From the NCBI RefSeq assembly GCF_029094505.1, contig NZ_CP119108.1, positions 2,480,001-2,544,000 of the forward strand: a stretch of 64,000 bases of DNA. Reading direction: 5' to 3'. The position numbers were made by a program, and so were the translations under genes. Below the pieces are notes generated by a model. That model was not told where the DNA came from and did not search any database. It was given only the letters and a program-made list of their open reading frames with translations. Of the stretch, positions 1 to 8,328 are shown piece after piece (position 1 is the first letter of the stretch; each line of letters begins with the position of its first letter). This DNA is from Microbacterium horticulturae (GTDB lineage Bacteria; Actinomycetota; Actinomycetes; Actinomycetales; Microbacteriaceae).

Positions 1-351
1 GCCGAAGAAGCGGCCGGCGTCCACGTCGCGAACCCGGTGGCTCAGGCATCCCGTCCCGTCAACAACATCGTGTTCGCGTGCGACGCGGGCATGGGGTCGT
101 CGGCGATGGGGGCCAGCGTGCTGCGCAACAAGATCAAGAAGGCCGGCATCGAAGGGGTCACCGTGGTCAACAAGGCCATCGCGAGCCTCGACGGCTCGGC
201 CGACCTGGTGATCACGCAGAACCAGCTCACCGACCGCGCTCGCGAGCGCACGCCCGAGGCGATCCACGTGTCGGTGGACAACTTCATGAACTCGCCGAAG
301 TACGACGAGGTCGTGGACCTGGTGCGCGAGCAGCACCAGGATGGGCAGTAA
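1..351 (+). CDS. mtlA: Mannitol PTS EIIB domain, C-terminal end of MtlA (partial)
   Basis: The frame is open from base 1, so the 5' part of the gene (expected EIIC membrane domain) lies outside the window. What is visible is the EIIB domain: the motif FACDAGMGSSAMGAS carries the phosphocysteine that accepts phosphate from EIIA and passes it to mannitol during uptake. The protein ends about 90 residues later with a normal stop, as in mannitol EIICB proteins. The GTG at 37 could be read as a start, but the continuous upstream frame and the mtlF-mtlD neighbours argue for a longer EIICB. The EIIA domain is encoded separately downstream. Function is secure; only the extent is unknown. Confidence 0.9.
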   Translation, partial: AEEAAGVHVANPVAQASRPVNNIVFACDAGMGSSAMGASVLRNKIKKAGIEGVTVVNKAIASLDGSADLVITQNQLTDRARERTPEAIHVSVDNFMNSPKYDEVVDLVREQHQDGQ

Positions 352-444
352 GACACCGCGGACCGCTGCGGGGTCGGGCGGGCGTGAAGCCCCCGGCCCC
401 GCAGCCCTCGGAACGATCAGCAGCACGAAGGGAAGGCGAGAGTC

Positions 445-885
445 ATGGCACACGAGGTCCTCACCGTCGGTCAGGTGCGCATCCACACCGATGGCGCAAC
501 GCAGGAGCAGGCGATGAAGGAGGCCGCCGACATCCTCGAGGCGGCCGGCGCCGTCACCAGCGACTACTACGACGCCATGCAGCAGCGTGAGCAGACCGTG
601 TCGACGTACATGGGCAACGAGCTCGCCATCCCGCACGGCACGAACGAGACCAAGGACACGATCCTCGAATCCGGCCTCTCGGTCGTCCGCTACGACGGCG
701 GCGTGGACTGGGGCGGCGAGCCGGTCACGTTCGTCATCGGGATCGCCGGCAAGGGCGGTGAGCACTTGGAGATCCTGTCGCAGATCGCCATCCTCTTCTC
801 CGAAGAAGACGACGTCGCGAAGCTCAAGGCCGCCTCGACGCCCGAAGAGCTGTACGCACTGCTGGCCACCGTGAACGAATCATGA
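445..885 (+). CDS. mtlF: Mannitol-specific PTS EIIA component
   Basis: A 146-residue stand-alone EIIA of the mannitol/fructose family, which takes phosphate from HPr and gives it to the EIIB cysteine of MtlA. The phosphorylated histidine is His64 in LAIPHGTNE, and the downstream GIAGKGGEHLEIL segment is typical of the fold. Start ATG at 445 follows the purine-rich GAAGGCGAGAG. It lies 93 bases after mtlA, and its stop overlaps the mtlD start (ATGA), so the three genes are one operon. Length matches the family. Confidence 0.93.
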   Translation: MAHEVLTVGQVRIHTDGATQEQAMKEAADILEAAGAVTSDYYDAMQQREQTVSTYMGNELAIPHGTNETKDTILESGLSVVRYDGGVDWGGEPVTFVIGIAGKGGEHLEILSQIAILFSEEDDVAKLKAASTPEELYALLATVNES

Positions 886-2030
886 AGGCCGTCCATTTCG
901 GCGCCGGCAACATCGGGCGCGGCTTCGTCGGGCTGCTGCTGCACGAGGGCGGCTACGAGCTCGTCTTCTCAGACGTGGCGGGTGCTCTCGTCGACGCCAT
1001 CAACGCCGTCGACTCCTACACCGTGCACGCGGTCGGCGAGGGCGGGGGCGACACCGTCGTCACCGGGTTCCGCGCGATCAACTCGGCCGAGCACCCCGAC
1101 GAGGTCGCCGACGAGGTCGCCTCGGCCGACGTGGTCACCACGGCGGTCGGGCCGACGATTCTGAAGTTCGTGGCGCCGCTCGTGCTGGCAGGACTGCGGC
1201 GGCGAGATGCGGCATCCACCCCTCTTCAGGTGATGGCCTGCGAGAACGCCATCAATGCGACCGACGTGCTGCGCGATGAGATCATCGCGGTCGCCGCCGA
1301 CGACTGGGACGCGCTGGCCGATCGGGTCGTGTTCGCGAACACCGCCGTGGACAGGATCGTGCCCGCCCAGCCGGAGGGCGCGGGGGTGGATGTCACGGTC
1401 GAGCCGTTCTACGAGTGGGCGATCGAGCGGCCGCCGTTCGGCGACAACCCGCCGCACCTGCCGGGCGCGCACTTCGTGCCCGAGCTCGCACCGTACATCG
1501 AGCGGAAGCTCTTCACGGTCAACACCGGGCATGCGACCACCGCCTACTTCGGCGCGCAAGCGGGGATCGAGAAGATCTCGGAGGCGCTGGCCGACGACGC
1601 CATCGCCGCGCGCGTGGCCGCCGCGCTGGAGGAGACCTCGGCGCTGCTGGCAGCCAAGCACGGCCTCGACCCGGACGAGCTCGCGCAGTACCGGGCGACG
1701 ATCCTCAACCGGTTCCGCAACCCTGCCCTCCCCGACACAGTGTGGCGGGTCGGGCGGCAGCCGCTGCGCAAGCTGTCGCGGCACGAACGGTTCGTGGGGC
1801 CGGCGGCCGAAGCCGCCGAGCGCGGGCTGACGGTCGACGGACTGGTGGCGGCGATCGGCGCCGCCCTGGCATTCGACGACGCCGAAGATCCGCAGTCCGT
1901 CGACCTGCAGCGCATGCTGCGCGAGCTGGATGCCGACGCTTTCACCGCCGAGGTGACCGGGCTGGCTGCGCCGCATCCGCTGTACCCGCGTGTGCGCGAG
2001 GTGGTCGACGCGCGCCAGGCTGCGCTGTAG
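882..2030 (+). CDS. mtlD: Mannitol-1-phosphate 5-dehydrogenase
   Basis: Oxidises the mannitol 1-phosphate made by the PTS to fructose 6-phosphate with NAD+. The 382-residue protein equals the usual MtlD length. The N-terminus KAVHFGAGNIGRGFVG is the Rossmann nucleotide-binding loop, and the central FTVNTGHATTAYFG segment is a hallmark of the family's catalytic domain. ATG at 882 overlaps the mtlF stop by four bases, implying translational coupling. The gene ends 37 bases before the convergent amino-acid transporter gene. No mtlR regulator is seen here. Confidence 0.95.
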   Translation: MKAVHFGAGNIGRGFVGLLLHEGGYELVFSDVAGALVDAINAVDSYTVHAVGEGGGDTVVTGFRAINSAEHPDEVADEVASADVVTTAVGPTILKFVAPLVLAGLRRRDAASTPLQVMACENAINATDVLRDEIIAVAADDWDALADRVVFANTAVDRIVPAQPEGAGVDVTVEPFYEWAIERPPFGDNPPHLPGAHFVPELAPYIERKLFTVNTGHATTAYFGAQAGIEKISEALADDAIAARVAAALEETSALLAAKHGLDPDELAQYRATILNRFRNPALPDTVWRVGRQPLRKLSRHERFVGPAAEAAERGLTVDGLVAAIGAALAFDDAEDPQSVDLQRMLRELDADAFTAEVTGLAAPHPLYPRVREVVDARQAAL

Positions 2031-2067
2031 CGGGGCTGCTAACCACGGAGCGGCGGGCAGCCGCGCG

Positions 2068-2790
2068 TCAGAGCACCTTGTCGAGGAAGTCCTTGGTTCG
2101 CGGTGACTGCGGGTTGCCGAAGATCTCGTCGGGGGTGCCCTCTTCGACGATCACTCCGCCGTCCATGAACACCACGCGATCGCCCACCTCGCGCGCGAAC
2201 CCCATCTCATGCGTGACGACGACCATCGTCATCCCCTCGATGGCGAGGTCCTTCATCACCTCGAGGACCTCCCCCACCAACTCGGGGTCGAGCGCGGAGG
2301 TCGGCTCGTCGAAGAGCATGATCTTCGGCTCCATCGCCAGCGCCCGGGCGATCGCCACGCGCTGTTTCTGTCCGCCGGAGAGCTGTTCGGGGTACGCGTC
2401 GGCCTTGTCGGCCAGGCCGACCTTCGCCAGCAGTGCTCGGGCGCGCTCCTCGGCCTGTGCACGGGAGATCCTGCGCACCCGGCGCGGTGCCAGCGCGACG
2501 TTGTCGAGCACCGACTTGTGCGGGAACAGATTGAACTGCTGGAAGACCATGCCGATCTCGGTACGCACCGCGTTGATGTCGAGCTTCGGGTCGGTGAGGT
2601 CGTTGCCGTCCACGATGATGGTGCCGGCAGTGACCTCTTCGAGCTGGTTCAGGCAGCGCAGGAGCGTGCTCTTGCCCGAACCGCTGGGCCCGATGACGCA
2701 CACGACTTCGGACTCTGCGACCTCGTAGTCGATGCCGCGCAGCACCTCGAGATCGCCGAAGCTCTTGTGCAGGTCCTTGACGGTGATCAT
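2068..2790 (-). CDS. Polar amino-acid ABC transporter ATPase (GlnQ-like)
   Basis: A 240-residue ATPase that powers amino-acid uptake with the adjacent permease and lipoprotein. Walker [10 protein letters not shown], signature [15 protein letters not shown], Walker [15 protein letters not shown] and the switch histidine [11 protein letters not shown] are intact. The frame stays open far upstream, but the ATG at 2790 gives the canonical start [12 protein letters not shown] and overlaps the permease stop by four bases (ATGA). It is the last gene of the three-gene operon. Substrate class (glutamine, glutamate or another polar amino acid) is inferred from family resemblance and cannot be narrowed. 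Confidence 0.92.
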   Translation of the reverse strand: MITVKDLHKSFGDLEVLRGIDYEVAESEVVCVIGPSGSGKSTLLRCLNQLEEVTAGTIIVDGNDLTDPKLDINAVRTEIGMVFQQFNLFPHKSVLDNVALAPRRVRRISRAQAEERARALLAKVGLADKADAYPEQLSGGQKQRVAIARALAMEPKIMLFDEPTSALDPELVGEVLEVMKDLAIEGMTMVVVTHEMGFAREVGDRVVFMDGGVIVEEGTPDEIFGNPQSPRTKDFLDKVL

Positions 2791-3443
2791 GCGGTGGCCA
2801 TCCTCTTCTCGGTGATGTTCAGGACCTTCGAGAGCGTCACCGTGATGATCAGGTAGAACACCGCGACCGTGGTGTAGATCTCGACGGCGTTGAAGTGGTT
2901 CGCGGCGATGAGCGTGCCCTGGTAGAGCAGTTCGGGCACCAGGATCACCGACAGCAGCGAGGTGTCTTTGATGCTGATGATGAACTGATTGCCCAGCGGC
3001 GGGATCATGCGCTTGAACGCCTGCGGCCAGATGATGTCGATCATCGTCTGGTGGTGCCCCAGCCCCAGCGAGCGACCGGCCTCCATCTGTCCCTTGTCGA
3101 TCGATTGCACGGCGCCGCGCACGATCTCGGCGATGTAGGCCCCGGAGTTCAGCGCGATGACGATGATGCCCGCCAGCAGCGAAGGGATGTTGAAGTGGAC
3201 CAGCAGCGGCAGCGCGAAGAAGATCCACATCGCCTGCACGAGGATCGGGGTGCCGCGCAGGACCTCTACGTAGACGGTTGCGAGGCCGTAGACGATCTTG
3301 CTGCGTGACAGGCGCCCGAGGCCGACGATGGCTCCGAGCACGAAGCCGATCAGCAGGCCGAAGACCGACACCAGCAGGGTGTAGTAGAGGCCGACGAGCA
3401 GCTGTGGCAGGAATTGGACGACACCGGCCCAGTCGAAGTTCAT
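2787..3443 (-). CDS. Polar amino-acid ABC transporter permease (HisM/GlnP family)
   Basis: A 218-residue inner-membrane permease. Hydrophobic helices are clear, for example [20 protein letters not shown] near the N-terminus, and the family motif [11 protein letters not shown] plus the EAA-loop region [20 protein letters not shown], which docks the ATPase, are present. The single-permease arrangement implies a homodimer. It overlaps the ATPase gene by four bases and starts 88 bases after the end of the binding-protein gene. Confidence 0.92.
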   Translation of the reverse strand: MNFDWAGVVQFLPQLLVGLYYTLLVSVFGLLIGFVLGAIVGLGRLSRSKIVYGLATVYVEVLRGTPILVQAMWIFFALPLLVHFNIPSLLAGIIVIALNSGAYIAEIVRGAVQSIDKGQMEAGRSLGLGHHQTMIDIIWPQAFKRMIPPLGNQFIISIKDTSLLSVILVPELLYQGTLIAANHFNAVEIYTTVAVFYLIITVTLSKVLNITEKRMATA

Positions 3444-3531
3444 GCGTTGTGCCCTCTCTGCGGGTGCATGGCGAAACGGGAGAGGGCGGCTCCGCTCGGG
3501 GAGCCACCCTCTGCACTGCGGCGGATGTCGA

Positions 3532-4323
3532 TCAGTTCTGCGGCTTCTCGCCGAACCACTTCTCGAAGAGCTTGTCGTACGTGCCGTCGTCCTTCAGCGA
3601 CTTCAGCGCGGCGTCGACCGCCTCGACGAGCTCGGGCTGCCCCTTCGCGATGGCGATTCCGTAGTCTTCGGCCTGCAGCAGGTCGCCGACCATCTTCAGG
3701 CTGTCTTCGCCCTTGGTCTTGATGTAGTACGCCACGTTCGGGGCGTCGTAGAGGACGGCGTCGGTACTGCCGTTGGCCACCGAGAGGTACGCCTGGTCGA
3801 GCTGCTTGTACTCCTTGGGCGTGGCGCCGTCGATGTTCTTCTTGATGTAGTCGGCGCTGGTCGATCCCAGTCGCGTCGCGATGTTCTTGCCCGCAAGGTC
3901 ATCGACCGAGTTGATGTCGGTGTTGTCGACGGGCACGCCGATGCGCAGACCGGACTGGTAGTACGGGTCTGAATAGTCGATCTTCTTCGCCCGCTCGTCG
4001 GTGATGCTGATGCCCGCGATCGCCATGTCGAAGGTACCGGTCTGCATGCCCGGGATGATTCCGTCGAAGTTGGTCGTCTTCAGGTCGATGGTGAAGCCCG
4101 CCTCGTCGGCGATGGCGTTGATCAGATCGATGTCGAAGCCGACGTACTCGCCGCCGTCCTTGAACTCGAACGGGACGAACGAGGTGTCGGTCGCCACCGT
4201 GTAGCTGTCTTTCAGCTCACCGTCTGCACCGTCGTCACCGCCGGAGCAGGCGGACAAGCCCACCGTGAGAGTCAAGGCTGCGAGAATCGCCGCCGCCGTC
4301 GAGAGCCGTCGTGTTCTGTTCAC
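3532..4323 (-). CDS. Amino-acid ABC transporter substrate-binding lipoprotein
   Basis: A 263-residue SBP_bac_3-type protein. The signal peptide ends in the lipobox LSAC (Cys about residue 26), so the mature protein is a membrane-anchored extracytoplasmic lipoprotein. Family motifs include YTVATDTSFVPFEFKDGG at the start of lobe 1 and DMAIAGISITDERAKKIDYS. First gene of the operon; an 88-base gap separates it from the permease, common where the binding protein is made in excess. A promoter with TTGACA and TACGTT boxes 17 bp apart lies about 60 bases upstream. Confidence 0.93.
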   Translation of the reverse strand: MNRTRRLSTAAAILAALTLTVGLSACSGGDDGADGELKDSYTVATDTSFVPFEFKDGGEYVGFDIDLINAIADEAGFTIDLKTTNFDGIIPGMQTGTFDMAIAGISITDERAKKIDYSDPYYQSGLRIGVPVDNTDINSVDDLAGKNIATRLGSTSADYIKKNIDGATPKEYKQLDQAYLSVANGSTDAVLYDAPNVAYYIKTKGEDSLKMVGDLLQAEDYGIAIAKGQPELVEAVDAALKSLKDDGTYDKLFEKWFGEKPQN

Positions 4324-4381
4324 GGTCTGCCTTTCTTGAATCCGTCATGCGGATCCTGGGGATTGGCTGAAAACCTTAGCC

Positions 4382-4410
4382 AACGTACAGAGGCCTCCAA
4401 GGCCTGTCAA
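4382..4410 (-). promoter_or_regulatory. Probable sigma70-type promoter of the amino-acid ABC operon
   Basis: On the minus strand TTGACA (4410-4405) is followed after exactly 17 bases by TACGTT (4387-4382), about 58 bases before the lipoprotein start at 4323. The -35 is a perfect consensus. Predicted by eye only. Confidence 0.5.
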
Positions 4411-4670
4411 ACGCGCCCCAGCTCGTCCCGGGTACGTTCCGGCCCTGCAGACACGGTGATGACGCCGCGCATGAACAGCTGGTCCGACGGCGTTTCCGCA
4501 CCGCCCCCGCAGACGCGGTTCGGCCCCAGCGCAACGTCACAGAAATCGACCGGGATTCGTCGTCTCAGTTAGTAACCGATAACATCGACGACACCGCCTG
4601 AGCGCACACCCGAAGACGCCCGGCGGCGTCTCAGGCGACGTGGGGCAGCCGCAGCATCCCGTCTCCGCCC

Positions 4671-4712
4671 GCGGGCTCGGGAGTGGAATGGCGTCCACTC
4701 TGCCGAGCCCGC
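4671..4712 (-). terminator. Hairpin terminator of the peptide ABC operon
   Basis: Two-part stem: GCGGGCTCGG (4671-4680) pairs with CCGAGCCCGC (4703-4712), and inside it GAGTGGA pairs with TCCACTC around the loop ATGGCG. Only a two-base bulge (TG) interrupts the helix. It begins 13 bases after the last gene of the minus-strand operon. There is no long U tract, as is usual in very GC-rich actinobacteria. Confidence 0.75.
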
Positions 4713-4724
4713 CGTCGGCGCGGG

Positions 4725-5717
4725 TCAGGCGCGCGCCTTCACCCGCGGGTCGACGAATCCGTAGAGCAGGTCGACGATGAAGTTCGCCAGCACGATCAGA
4801 AACGCCGAGAACAGGGTGAAACCGATGACGAGCTGCAGATCGAGAGTGTTGACACCGTCGATGAGCATGGCGCCCAGTCCCTGCATCGAGAACACCTTCT
4901 CGGCGATCACAGTGCCCCCCAGCAGTCCCCCGAGGTCGAGCCCGAAGATCGTGACGACCGGGATGATGGCGTTGCGCAACCCGTGGCGCACAACCACCCG
5001 CCCCTCGCCGACGCCCTTGGCGCGGACGGTGCGGATGTAGTCCTGCCCCATCGTCTCGATCATCTCGCCGCGGGTCAGCCGCGCGTAGATGGCCGCGGAG
5101 ATGAACGCGAGCGTGCACCACGGCAGGATCAGATGCAGGAACCACTGCAGGGGATCTTCGGTCAGCGGGACGTATCCGCCGGTGGGGAACCATTGCAGCG
5201 TGAACCCGAACAGCAGGATCGCCAACAGCCCGACGAGGTAGCTGGGCGCCGAGACGCCCGCGATCGCGAAGGTCATCACGGTGCGGTCGACCCAGGTGTT
5301 GCGGCGCAGGGCCGCGACCACTCCCCCGGCCACGCCCATCAGCACCCACAGCGCGGCCGCGCCGATCGCGATCGATGCCGACACGGGAAAGCGCGAGGCG
5401 ATGAGCTCGCTCACCGATGCGTTCAGCTGGAAGGAGTACCCGAAGCACGGCGCAGTGCACGAGATCGCGGCATCCCCCGTCCCGAAGCTGCGCCCCGCGA
5501 CGATGCCCCACAAGAAGGCACCGAGCTGCTGCCACCAGGGCAGGTTCGTGCCCATGAACTCCTTCGCACGTTCAAGGTTCTCGGGCGTGCACGGCTTGCC
5601 ACAGCTCAGTTGCGCAGGGTTCGTGGGCAGAAGGTAGAAGATCGCGAAGGAGACGACCGCCACGACCAGCAGCACGATGATCATGCCGCCCAACCGCTGC
5701 AGGATGAACCGGGTCAT
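4725..5717 (-). CDS. Peptide/nickel-type ABC transporter permease (DppB-like)
   Basis: A 330-residue permease of the dipeptide/oligopeptide/nickel class. The N-terminus MTRFILQRLGGMIIVLLVVAVVSFAIFYLL is the typical first helix, followed by a large extracytoplasmic loop carrying four cysteines (residues about 39-90), which could form disulfides. The cytoplasmic docking region includes MGQDYIRTVRAKGVGEGRVV. Last gene of the operon, overlapping dppC by four bases. Substrate is unknown; the family carries peptides, nickel, opines and some glycosides. Confidence 0.9.
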   Translation of the reverse strand: MTRFILQRLGGMIIVLLVVAVVSFAIFYLLPTNPAQLSCGKPCTPENLERAKEFMGTNLPWWQQLGAFLWGIVAGRSFGTGDAAISCTAPCFGYSFQLNASVSELIASRFPVSASIAIGAAALWVLMGVAGGVVAALRRNTWVDRTVMTFAIAGVSAPSYLVGLLAILLFGFTLQWFPTGGYVPLTEDPLQWFLHLILPWCTLAFISAAIYARLTRGEMIETMGQDYIRTVRAKGVGEGRVVVRHGLRNAIIPVVTIFGLDLGGLLGGTVIAEKVFSMQGLGAMLIDGVNTLDLQLVIGFTLFSAFLIVLANFIVDLLYGFVDPRVKARA

Positions 5718-6649
5718 CGGCCGCCTCCCTTCGGGTCGAGGGCGTCGCGCAGCCCGTCGCCCAGAGTGTTGAAAGCGAGCGTGATGAGGAACAGCGCGGC
5801 ACCCGGGAACACGAGGTACATCGGGCTGATCTGCACCCAGGCGACGGCCTCACCGATCGTGCGACCCCAGCTCGGTGTGGGCGGCGGCACGCCGACCCCC
5901 AGGAACGACAGCGCCGCCTCGAAGCCGATCATCGAGGGCACCATGATCGTCGTGTAGACGATGATCGTCGCCGACACATTGGGCAGCACCTGACCGAAGG
6001 CCACGCGCCAGCCGGCCGCGCCCATGGCGGTGGATGCCGTCACGAAGGCGCGTTCGCGCAGCGAGAGCACCTGGCCGCGCACGACGCGCGAGATCGACGG
6101 CCAGCCGAAGAATCCGATGACGATGATCATGAATAGGGGCTTGGGGAACGCCGTGGGCACGATGGCAGTCAGCGCGATCATGAACACCAGCACCGGGAAG
6201 CCGAACATCACGTCGACGACCCGGCTGAAGATCTTGTCGTACCAGCCGCCGAAGAACCCGGTCGTCACGCCGACGAGCACGCCGATGAGCACCGAGAGCA
6301 CGGTGGCGCTGATGCCTACGAGCAGCGAGATACGGGCGCCGTACACCACGATCGAGAACAGGTCGCGGCCGGTGAGCGGCTCGACGCCGAACCAGTGCGT
6401 CGCGCTGATGCCGCCGCCCCAGCCCACGGGCGCGCCCGAGTCGTCGAGCAGGTCGACGTGATAGGTGTACGGGTTCTGCCCGGTGACCGCGGTCAGCAGC
6501 GGCGCGAGCAGCGCCACGAGCACGAAGCCGATGATGACGATCGCGCCGGCAGCGGCCCATCGGTCGCGCAGCACCGAACGGAGGATGTGCCGAAAACCTG
6601 TGCGCTGCGACGGGATGCCGGCGCCCTCGATCGTGTTCGCGGTGGTCAT
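5714..6649 (-). CDS. Peptide/nickel-type ABC transporter permease (DppC-like)
   Basis: A 311-residue second permease. The start ATG at 6649 (MTTANTIEGAGIPSQRTGFR) overlaps the ATPase stop (ATGA). The N-terminal OppC-type helix (WAAAGAIVIIGFVLVALLAPLL), the motif HWFGVEPLTGRDLFS typical of DppC-like proteins (HxxGTDxxGRD family) and the loop SPMYLVFPGAALFLITLAFNTLGDGLRDALDP are present. The TD of the usual HxxGTDxxGRD reads VE here, a small deviation. Confidence 0.9.
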   Translation of the reverse strand: MTTANTIEGAGIPSQRTGFRHILRSVLRDRWAAAGAIVIIGFVLVALLAPLLTAVTGQNPYTYHVDLLDDSGAPVGWGGGISATHWFGVEPLTGRDLFSIVVYGARISLLVGISATVLSVLIGVLVGVTTGFFGGWYDKIFSRVVDVMFGFPVLVFMIALTAIVPTAFPKPLFMIIVIGFFGWPSISRVVRGQVLSLRERAFVTASTAMGAAGWRVAFGQVLPNVSATIIVYTTIMVPSMIGFEAALSFLGVGVPPPTPSWGRTIGEAVAWVQISPMYLVFPGAALFLITLAFNTLGDGLRDALDPKGGGR

Positions 6650-8328
6650 GCCGTCACCTCCGCATCGTCGGACGCGAGCGCGTGCCAAGCCTCTCGCCGA
6701 CGACGCTGCGCTGCGGGGTCCGCCACGGGCGCGGCGGCGATGAGCCGTTGCGTGTAGGGCTGCTGCGGGTCGGCGAGCAGACGCCGGGCCGGGCCGGACT
6801 CGACGATGCGGCCGTCCTGCAGCACCGCGACCTCGTGCGCCACCTCCTGGACGACGGCGAGGTCATGGCTGATGAACAGGCAGGCGAACCCGAAGTCGCG
6901 CTGCAGCTGCACGAACAGCTGCAGCACGGTGGCCTGCACCGACACGTCGAGCGCGCTGGTGGGCTCGTCGGCGATGAGCAGCGCCGGGTGCAGCGCGACG
7001 GCGCGGGCGATCGCCACGCGCTGACGCTGGCCGCCCGACAGCTCGTGCGGGTACCGCTCGGCGAACGCGGACGGCAGGTTCACGGCATCCAGCAGCTCCG
7101 CAACGCGGGCGCGACGCTCGGTCTGCCCCTGCCGGGTGTGCAGCCGCAGGGGCTCGGCGATGGCCCGGCCGACCGTCTGCCGGGGGTTCAGCGACGATGC
7201 CGGGTCTTGAAAGACGTAGCCGATCCCCCGGCGCACCGCGCGCAGGCGCCGGCGGGATGCCGTGGCCAGGTCCGTCCCCTCGACCCGCACGATTCCGGAC
7301 GCCGGGGCGATCAACCCTGCCAGCGCCCGCCCGATCGTGGACTTGCCCGACCCCGACTCACCGACCAGGCCGAAGGTGCGACCGGCGTCGATCGTGAAGC
7401 CCACGCCCTGCACGGCACGCAGCGGTGGGCGCCCCCAGCCCGTGGTGGCGTAGTCGATCGACAGGTCGTCGACCTCGACGACGCGGGGGGTGGATGCCGC
7501 CTCAGCCGCCACCGCGGCGGTCTGATCGAGCCGCGGCACGGCCTGCAGCAGTTCCCGCGTGTAGGTGGCCTTCGGAGCGGCGAACAGGGTCGCGGCATCC
7601 GCCCTCTCCACGACCTCGCCCGCACGCATGACGATCACGTCGTCAGCGAGATCGGCGACGACGCCCATGTCGTGGGTGATCAGAAGGACGGCCACCCGCC
7701 GCTCGGCGGCCATGACGCGGATGAGCTCGAGAATGCCGGCCTGCACGGTGACGTCCAGGGCGGTGGTCGGCTCGTCGGCGATGAGGATCTCAGGGTCGCA
7801 CGACAGCGCCATCGCGATCATGGCGCGCTGCAATTGGCCGCCGCTGAGTTCGTGCGGATGCGAGCGCGCCACACGGTCCACGTCGCGGATGCCCACCGAA
7901 CGCAGCAGCTCGCACACCCGAGCGCCCGCGGAGGACCGGTCGGCGCTCGTATGTGCACGCAGCGCCTCGACGATCTGCCACTCGATCGTGTAAACCGGGT
8001 CGAACGCGTTCATCGGTTCTTGGAAGATCGTGCCGATGCGCCCGCCGCGCACCGCGCGCAACACGTTCGCGGGGGCGCCGACGAGCTCCTGGCCGCCGAG
8101 GCGGATGCTGCCGGCCACGCGCGCGTTGGGCGGCAGCAGCCCCAGGACCGACATCGCCGTGACCGACTTGCCCGAGCCCGATTCTCCCACCAGCGCCACC
8201 ACGCGCCCCGGGTACAGCTCGAAGCCCACCCCGTCGACGACGGTGCGGGCTTGGCTGCGCGGGCTGTCGGCGAACGCGATGCGGATCGCGTCCGCCGACA
8301 GCACCGGCTGATCGCCGGATGAACTCAC
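6646..8328 (-). CDS. Fused dual-ATPase of peptide/nickel-type ABC importer (DppD-DppF fusion)
   Basis: A 560-residue protein with two complete ABC ATPase domains. First half: Walker A GESGSGKS, signature LSGGQLQRAMIAMAL, Walker B ILIADEPTTALDVT. Second half: Walker A GESGSGKST, signature [15 protein letters not shown], Walker [15 protein letters not shown]. Each is followed by the oligopeptide-type tail. The GTG start at 8328 (VSSSGDQPVLSADAIRIAFAD) overlaps the binding-protein stop (GTGA). The fusion replaces the separate DppD and DppF proteins and should form an intramolecular ATPase pair. Confidence 0.92.
   Translation of the reverse strand: MSSSGDQPVLSADAIRIAFADSPRSQARTVVDGVGFELYPGRVVALVGESGSGKSVTAMSVLGLLPPNARVAGSIRLGGQELVGAPANVLRAVRGGRIGTIFQEPMNAFDPVYTIEWQIVEALRAHTSADRSSAGARVCELLRSVGIRDVDRVARSHPHELSGGQLQRAMIAMALSCDPEILIADEPTTALDVTVQAGILELIRVMAAERRVAVLLITHDMGVVADLADDVIVMRAGEVVERADAATLFAAPKATYTRELLQAVPRLDQTAAVAAEAASTPRVVEVDDLSIDYATTGWGRPPLRAVQGVGFTIDAGRTFGLVGESGSGKSTIGRALAGLIAPASGIVRVEGTDLATASRRRLRAVRRGIGYVFQDPASSLNPRQTVGRAIAEPLRLHTRQGQTERRARVAELLDAVNLPSAFAERYPHELSGGQRQRVAIARAVALHPALLIADEPTSALDVSVQATVLQLFVQLQRDFGFACLFISHDLAVVQEVAHEVAVLQDGRIVESGPARRLLADPQQPYTQRLIAAAPVADPAAQRRRREAWHALASDDAEVTA

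Larger units (their letters stand above)
4324..4724. other. Intergenic region between two ABC importer operons
   Basis: 401 bases without a convincing gene. It holds the promoter of the amino-acid operon (4382-4410), the hairpin terminator of the peptide operon (4671-4712), and a short AT-richer patch around 4567-4585 (GTTAGTAACCGATAAC) that has no assigned role. A 78-codon plus-strand frame at 4336-4572 has no family features and is considered noise. Confidence 0.6.

Noticed and set aside
4336..4572. 78-codon plus-strand frame upstream of the peptide operon
   Set aside because: No ribosome-binding site, no family features, and it covers the promoter of the divergent operon.
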